This document shows, one piece after another, positions 57,857-64,000 of a stretch of DNA of 64,000 nucleotides (within the stretch, counting starts at the first letter, position 1; every line of letters begins with the position of its first letter). Source of the DNA: Pseudoscleropodium purum (taxonomy: Eukaryota; Streptophyta; Bryopsida; Hypnales; Brachytheciaceae); the NCBI GenBank assembly GCA_963969395.1, contig OZ017795.1, forward strand, positions 5,580,001 through 5,644,000, written 5' to 3'. The notes beneath the pieces are model-generated. The model saw only the letters and a program-made list of their open reading frames with translations, made no database searches and was not told the DNA's origin. Made by a program: the position numbers and the translations under genes.

Positions 57857-60310
57857 TGGATAAAAAGTCCATTCTTCATTTAGACTTGTTCCACTGAGTC
57901 AATTTCCCATCAAATTTAGAACTAACCACACAATATATCTACTAAAAGCTAGAAAAGGGAGAGAAATGTATTAAAATTTGAGGTGTATCTGTGTATGCAA
58001 TTGCCCTACTATACTTTTACCCTTTACTATGCAAATTTTGATCCTAAAATTTTCAAGGAATGTTCATCAACATCAAACAACACTATTTTGGCTTTAGATT
58101 GCTCTTTAGAACTTGAAAGTGCCTCAAATCAAGTGAATATCTTGTAGATTACGAATGGATTAGTACTAACTATTGGTGGTTGATTTAAAACAACCACCAA
58201 TAGTTAATGCTAATTTTAAATCAACCATAAAATTGCACATCAAATTGGACATTTCAGGATAAGATTATGTTTTTTTGAACTAAATATTTTTGTTAATAAA
58301 ATTAACAATAGTTAGGCCCAATATTTGTTTGGTTTATTTATTTTTTCAATACATTTAGCAAAACATCTTGAAGAGTATTTTCCAATAACTCCAAGAGTGT
58401 TCTTCAAGATGTATCACTTAATCTATAAAATGAAAATAAAAAATAGAATATAAACAAAACATGTACTATCGGCTTCATTGCCTTAATAAATGTTAATTTT
58501 ATTAACAAAAAGTTTTACCCCCTAAAATATTCACGATTTCTGAGTTGAAGAACATTCATGAAATTATTAAAAATTTTGAAGAAAGAAGTGTGAAAAGTTG
58601 AGATATTATGAGATTCAAACTTTTGAAATAGAAGATATTTGTATTTGAGACAAAATAATCTCTCATTAAAATTACTTTAGAAAGTACAAAAAGAAATTGA
58701 AAACCATTGTAGAATAGTCAAAAACAACATTTTCTACCTATTAAATAATTAATCTCTAATGTCCCATTTTTTCCTTGGGGTAGGCTCGTCCAATCTCAAT
58801 TTTTCTCATAATTTCTTGGAATTTTTATAAAGCATCTAGTTTTGCAAAAGCTTTGTGCACAACTACACATATAATTCTTTATGCAATTTATTGCATGGTT
58901 AGGAAATTATAGCATTTCTTCACAAATTGTAAATCCTTCAATTAGTGGAATTCTTGTTTTGATCAAATATGAGATGAAATAATTGATTACAAAAAAATTT
59001 AATATAGTGTATTATGAATTTTAAATTAATTCATGTCTTAATTAATTATAAAGATTGGTAGAAATATGGGCATTTGCATGTTACAAATGAATGCACTAGT
59101 TTTTATATTGCAATCCACTACATTTCATTGATTTTCAAGATTTCCAAACTTTCAATATGTCAACCATTATTTTGTTGCAAAAAACATATTTATTGAGAAG
59201 TAATGACACATCACTTATTGCAAAAAATTGAAAATTTTAAAAGACAAATTTAATAGTTGGAACTTGGAATGAAGAATTTAGAAATTAGAAAAAACGACTA
59301 ATCAACACTTTCACACTACCTCAATACATTCAAAAATTAAGAGAAATTTAGAAAAAAAGACAATTTAATTTGAAAGTTACTTTTAGCCATAAATTTTTTT
59401 AAAAGACTTAGTTTGTATTTCAAATTAAACTCATTGGGTATTTTATTTCAATTTTGGGATATGTAAATTTTTTATATTAATCTTTCTAGTGGAATGATTA
59501 TTTATCTTTATTGTTTAAATGTTATTTTAGTTATTTGAACTTTTTGATGTGGTTTTGAATGAAAGTCTTTAGGTAGTCTTATTAATAAAATTCCTTTAAT
59601 ATTGAATTGATAATGGATCTTCTAATTAACCTTCAAAGTTTGGTTATTGTTTGGTCAAAGTATTAATAAATGAAAGGCTTCAAAATTTTATATTTTTAAG
59701 ATAATTTATGTTGGCAACTAAAGTTTTCATTTTTCTTTTTGCATATAGATAACTTCAAATGTTGGTCATTTGGATTTTGTAATTATTTAATACTATAAAT
59801 TTAAAATAATGATTTTGTCAATCATTATAGATAAGAGTGCATAAGAAACTTGTTTTAGAACTTGTAGACTATAGCTTGCAACTATGGGACCATAGAAATG
59901 ACTAACATAAATACATGATAAATTTCTTTATTAATTCTAGAAATTGGTAGAAATATGACCAACATGGCTATATCATCCATGTCTTTGATAATTTTGAAAA
60001 TTGGTGGATGATTGAATATATGCCTAAGATAAACACATAGTCTTCAATATGATAGATATCTAAATTCAAAACTTTTGACAAACATCAAAGACACTTAATA
60101 TTTTTGGATAGGTTCTTATTTTATTGAATTTTTGAAACTTTGCATACAAAAGGTTGAATTGTAGTACAAAATCTTCCATTTAATTAGAATTTTCTATCTT
60201 TATGTGACTTGGTCTTTTTATTTTAGGATGTCAATTAGCATTGGTTGAGACATATTTTAATAAGTCAAGGTCATATTTGGATACAAATGACCAATTTTTT
60301 TTAAATAACA
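57857..60310. other. AT-rich intergenic, no feature seen
   Basis: No coding frame or strong repeat. A short inverted pair around CAACCACCAATAGTTA (58.16-58.21 kb) can form a hairpin. Confidence 0.55.
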
Positions 60311-60317
60311 AAAAATG

Positions 60318-60560
60318 CTTTTATAAAAGCATTGATGAGGTTCATTAGATTCATCCTCTATGTCCGTTAAATTGGACAACCTAAAAAAGATAAAACTATT
60401 GAGGCATTTGGTGAAATAATGATGTCCATCCAGATTGCAATTGTTTTCATCCACATTCTATTTTGATGGATGTTAGGGTTGAAGTCTAATGTTATGATGG
60501 ACATATTGATGTCAAGATGTAACATGGTGCAAATAATTCTAATCCATTCCAACTTGATTT
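60318..60560 (+). repeat. Direct repeat with copy at 61135-61360, copy 1
   Basis: Shared words in order include TCATTAGATT/TCATTAAATT, ATGTCCATC, AGATTGCAATT, TTTCATCCA, TTGATGGA and CTAATGTTATGATG. The second copy starts about 815 bp downstream in the same orientation. No coding meaning is seen. Confidence 0.75.
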
Positions 60561-61102
60561 TCTTGAGTCTTGATACCTCCATGTCCACTTTGACCTAACC
60601 TTCCACCTTGTTGTATATTGTTAATGTGACAAGAACAAGTCAAATTGACAACTCTTCACTAGAATGAATCCATCATCAACAACATCAATTGGACATTAAT
60701 TAGTAACTAACAACTTGTAGTATAAAGCTTGCACATGCATCTACTAAAATCATGAGACCTAAGATGTTCAAACCATGTAAAAAATAATGTACTTCAAAAG
60801 TAGACATTTTGCACATCCCTATATAATTGGATATTAACACCATTGACTACAAGCTTTGAAAAGAGCCTCTACAAAAATGCACTTAGATCTATGTCACTAG
60901 TGTCAACTAACATTACATGTATAATCATGGCATGGACCAAATCATGCTCAATAGATGGAATCAAACACTTCAAGTCCCTGCAATGTTGTAGATTCCTCAT
61001 AATTTTTTTGGATGACAAGGACACCTATCAAATCCAACATTTTGTTAAAAAAACAGAATAAGATAATCAATCCATCTAAATATCTTTGTATAACATCTAT
61101 TT

Positions 61103-61121
61103 TATATATATATATATATAT
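61103..61121. repeat. (TA)n microsatellite
   Basis: About nine TA units, just before the second copy of the direct repeat. Confidence 0.9.
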
Positions 61122-61134
61122 TTAAAAAAAAATC

Positions 61135-61360
61135 CAAGCATCAATTAAGTTCATTAAATTTGTCTTCCATGTTTGCTAAGTTGGATGACCTCATAAATTG
61201 TTGAGCTGTGCAGTCAAATGATATGTCCATCGAGATTGCAATTACAATTGGTTTCATCCATATTCTATCTTGATGGACATTGGAATTGAAGGCTAATGTT
61301 ATGATGAACAAATTGATGTTGCAACATGATGTGACACATGCAAACCTTCATTTAATTGGA
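61135..61360 (+). repeat. Direct repeat, copy 2
   Basis: Partner of 60318-60560. It contains TCCATCGAGATTGCAATT and TTGATGGACATTGG. A TA microsatellite borders its left end. Confidence 0.75.
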
Positions 61361-62305
61361 TTTGAAAAAAAATTGTTTGCACAACATTATAGATTCATAG
61401 TCGGGGTACACAATTCTTGTCTTACACACAATGAGCATCAATATTAAAATGGCTTAGAAGACAACTTTTATAAAAATTATATTCAATTAAGTAAATTAAA
61501 AAGTTAGGTGAAGACCAAATTAAACAAATTGAAATGTAGAAAATGGTGTGTTACATATTTATTAAAAAAATTTACAATATATATGAAGATTTGAAACACT
61601 TTTGTATAGTTTTTAAAAATTCATATAAGAAATTCCCTCCAATTAGAATTAAAATTCATTTGAAGAATTGTAGTGTTTTGTTTTTAATGAAAAAAATTAA
61701 AATTTTATGAAAAAGCCCTTCAAGTTGGTTAGTGCATCCATAATACATGTATTAAAAAATTCATATAATTAGGTTTATAATGTTATTATTGTCATAAAAA
61801 ATGTTCATTTGATGTATATAATTACATTCTTGGATTCCTTGTTAAGTAGGCTATATGAATTTTTTACATTAAAATAAATTATATTCCTTAATATTGAACT
61901 AAAATGCATTATAATACAAGAATTGCATATCCAAATATGGTAGCTAAATGCAAAATGGAATAAAAGTGGTAGTTTTGACTTTTGAGTGTTTTTTTCAAAA
62001 GCAAAAAGTGACTTCAAGACTTTTAAATTGGAGTTGGAAAAGCATTGATTTCAACTTGGCATTAAAATTCACCTAAAAAAAGTGCAAAGTAAAACAAACT
62101 AAAAATTAAAACAATGTGGTTAAATATTATATTTGGTGCTTAAGGTCGACTTTCCTTGCCAAAACCTTAATTAAAGATGGCAATGTCATTTAGTAAATGC
62201 CAATAAATAAAAAGATTCTTTTAATTGTTTGTTCTCATAGGAAGTTTTGTTTAATAATGATAATATCATAATAATTTTGGCATTTATTTTTAGAAATATA
62301 TTTTG
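61361..62305. other. AT-rich intergenic, no feature seen
   Basis: Nothing recognised on either strand. Confidence 0.55.
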
Positions 62306-62765
62306 CCACTGCTGACCACTAAAGACAATCTGAGAGTATGTACATTCAATAATTTTGGTAATGATACAAGCTGTTTCGATTTATCAATGTTTAAGAACTT
62401 GAATTTAAAATAATAAAGTCATTTAAAACTACATATTCTCAAATTTAAAAAAGTAAGATCACTAAAAACATTTTAAAAATTGCATACTGCAGTTATTCCT
62501 TCAAAACAATATTTTATGAAAGCTATGAATCCTGTCCACCATTGACCACCAAAGACTATAGGTACTATATATGTAGTATGTACTATAATTTTGGTAATGA
62601 CACCAGCTGACCAGCCATATGAGTCTATCAAATTCTAAGAACTCGAATTTAAAATAATAATGTCATTTTAAAATTCATATTCTCGAAATTAAAATAGTAA
62701 GATCGTTAAAAAAATTAAAAATCTGCAGTTATTCCTTCTAAATATTATTTTATGAATGCTGTGAA
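62306..62765. repeat. 230-bp tandem repeat, two copies
   Basis: CCACTGCTGACCACTAAAGAC at 62306 (CCAC start) and CCACCATTGACCACCAAAGAC at 62536 begin the units. ATAATTTTGGTAATGA, GAATTTAAAATAATAA and GCAGTTATTCCTTC are shared. The array ends 42 bp downstream of the stop codon of the minus-strand gene at 62808. Confidence 0.88.
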
Positions 62766-62807
62766 TGCTGTAGTGTTGTGTTGATGAGAGAAATGTTTGA
62801 AATAATT

Positions 62808-63137
62808 CTACGAACGGCGACGAGTGGGAACAAAAATTCCAAGAACGGGGTGCAGCTTCACTTCCTGTTGCAACAGTTGGGTAGTCGCCCCAGCAACATT
62901 TGGAACTTGTGAGCCTTGAATCAGAGTTGGTGTGTCAACAACACTCAGAGCTCGGAGGCGTGTGGGAACTTCGAATGGCGGCCACTGAAATTCATCGCTG
63001 GAGAAAGGCGGGACGAAAGGCTCGGAAGAAGTCCCGGCATCGACGACATCCGTTAGCTCTGGAGCTGCCGCCTTGGGTAGATGATTCCCTTGAACTTCGG
63101 GCTGCCGGCGGGCATCGGGCTTCCGGTGGGACTTCAT
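62808..63137 (-). CDS. Small unknown protein, duplicated family
   Basis: An ATG at 63137-63135 (context AGAACAATGAAG) starts 109 codons ending at TAG 62810-62808. The protein is basic at its N-terminus (MKSHRKPDARRQPE), then has FSSDEFQWPPFEVPTRLRAL, a hinge, and a C-terminus with QEVKLHPVLGIFVPTRRRS. There is no signal peptide or membrane segment. The two motifs kept in the 55-kb copy (QWPPxEVPTRLR and VKLxPVLGIFVxT) suggest past selection. Upstream, GTGAAGCGAAGCTTTGCAGC is conserved between copies but has no ATG in that frame, so it is more likely leader than coding, unless a further exon lies upstream. GC content is far higher than the flanks. I do not recognise the family. Confidence 0.6.
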   Translation of the reverse strand: MKSHRKPDARRQPEVQGNHLPKAAAPELTDVVDAGTSSEPFVPPFSSDEFQWPPFEVPTRLRALSVVDTPTLIQGSQVPNVAGATTQLLQQEVKLHPVLGIFVPTRRRS

Positions 63138-63639
63138 TGTTCTGTTTCTCCTTCTTTGCTTGGTCAGATTCGTCCGCTGAACTGGTTGCTGCGGTTGCTG
63201 CAAAGCTTCGCTTCACTTGCAGAAGGAGATCTCTGGTTCACTTCAGATCGATCTTGAGGACCGATTGAGAGGAATGATTGATGTCCTGTTTAATTAGGCG
63301 GATCTGCTCCGAGCCTAGCTAGTTCCGGCCTGATGAGATGGATTCAAATCGACTTCAACGAACTGCTAGAGGAGATCACCTGTACAATACATGTCAGTAC
63401 TCAGGAACTGGGCTGATCAAATTGAGCTTGTGTTGGAATGGGGACGGACTAGCTGGTTTAGATCTGAGGGGAGCCAATAATATATCTCATCAAGCATTTT
63501 AACGCATAATTCTAACGACTCTATCTTCTTAATGTGGCAGACAACAACTACTTCATTAATTCCACGACAGGAGAATACCGCACGTTGTTGCAAATAGGAA
63601 GAGGACGAGCTTGATTATCCTACCTCAACGATGGCGTGC

Positions 63640-63990
63640 CTATTCCGAATTTATACACTCCAATACCTCGGCCCCAGCAGTTTGTTTCCAACTCTAAACA
63701 CCTTCACTGACTGTAAATTAAGTAAATTACTATCTTCTGAAAACAAGCAATGGACGTAAAGCTTGCTCTCAAGCCCTAGTCTGAAGGCAAAAACCTTAAA
63801 GGAAAGACTGGACTAATATTGTGTCTCTGCAGGGCCAGTAAGCCAGTTTATGTAGTCTATCCGGCGAATAATTGGAGCCTCGGTGGTGGAGTTTCAAGGC
63901 CTTCGTGTTTGATAGACTCGAGAGGTACTCAACTTACCCATTCTCGAGAAGGGCAGAATTACTTAATTAATTTCACATAGAAATTCTAGG
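63640..63990 (-). promoter_or_regulatory. Duplicated promoter/leader, copy at the 62.8-kb gene
   Basis: It matches about 56.43-56.72 kb in order and orientation, including TGTGTCTCTGCAGG (63821), GAGCCTCGGTGGTGGAGTTT (63873-63892) and CAACTTACCCAT. It is therefore part of the segment that was duplicated together with the gene. The duplication may continue past the window's right end. Confidence 0.6.
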
Positions 63991-64000
63991 GTTAGATCTC

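Noticed and set aside
62992..63216. Alternative N-terminus in another frame for the small gene (starting at GTG)
   Set aside because: It begins with GTG, not ATG, and diverges from the frame that holds the motifs conserved with the 55-kb copy.

Overview
The window reads as nuclear DNA from a land plant. It has spliced plant genes (an NPH3/RPT2-type BTB protein and a PLAC8 protein with a 5'-UTR intron), a cytosolic-type tRNA-Asp(GTC), plant G-box/ABRE elements and plant-type telomere-like CCCTAAA runs. A few GC-richer gene islands sit in very AT-rich, repeat-rich DNA. The transposase-like 'DFAENY' gene and the unusual RING-type gene are kinds I associate with non-seed plants. A bryophyte, perhaps a moss, is my best guess, but the sequence alone does not prove it.

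Layout. 1-7.79 kb is gene-free AT-rich DNA. 7.80-12.4 kb is a decayed plus-strand Ty1/copia retrotransposon with a primer-binding site, gag zinc knuckle, protease, integrase, reverse transcriptase and RNase H all recognisable. 12.4-12.9 kb holds a broken minus-strand coding fragment. 15.3-15.98 kb is a candidate minus-strand exon with one internal stop, head to head with the NPH3 gene at 16.09-19.93 kb, which has six coding exons, one of them born by tandem duplication. 20-38 kb is AT-rich and full of small elements: a 270-bp MITE (21.2 kb), an inverted-repeat pair (23.6/25.1 kb), direct and tandem repeats (25-28 kb), a composite CACTA-type structure carrying a gene fragment (28.9-30.1 kb), and a dead Tc1-type DD34E transposon (30.9-32.3 kb).

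38.1-45.5 kb is the second gene island. A single-exon gene for a coiled-coil protein with a variant RING-H2 finger is followed by a low-complexity ORF. Convergent to these is a large two-exon gene of a transposase-like family, broken by one stop and one frameshift. 46.3-47.05 kb is another broken coding fragment. 49.6-51.96 kb is the PLAC8 gene and 52.44 kb the tRNA-Asp gene.

54.9-56.7 kb and 62.8-64 kb are two minus-strand copies of one small unknown gene. The 62.8-kb copy keeps a complete 109-codon frame. The 55-kb copy has lost its ATG, carries a 551-bp inverted-repeat element, and is cut by a 123-bp MITE with an 8-bp target duplication. A second MITE with the same ends and a perfect 8-bp duplication lies 1.3 kb away.

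The genes do not form an obvious pathway. The main stories are transposon activity, local duplication and gene decay, plus three poorly described protein families: the RING variant, the DFAENY family and the small duplicated protein.
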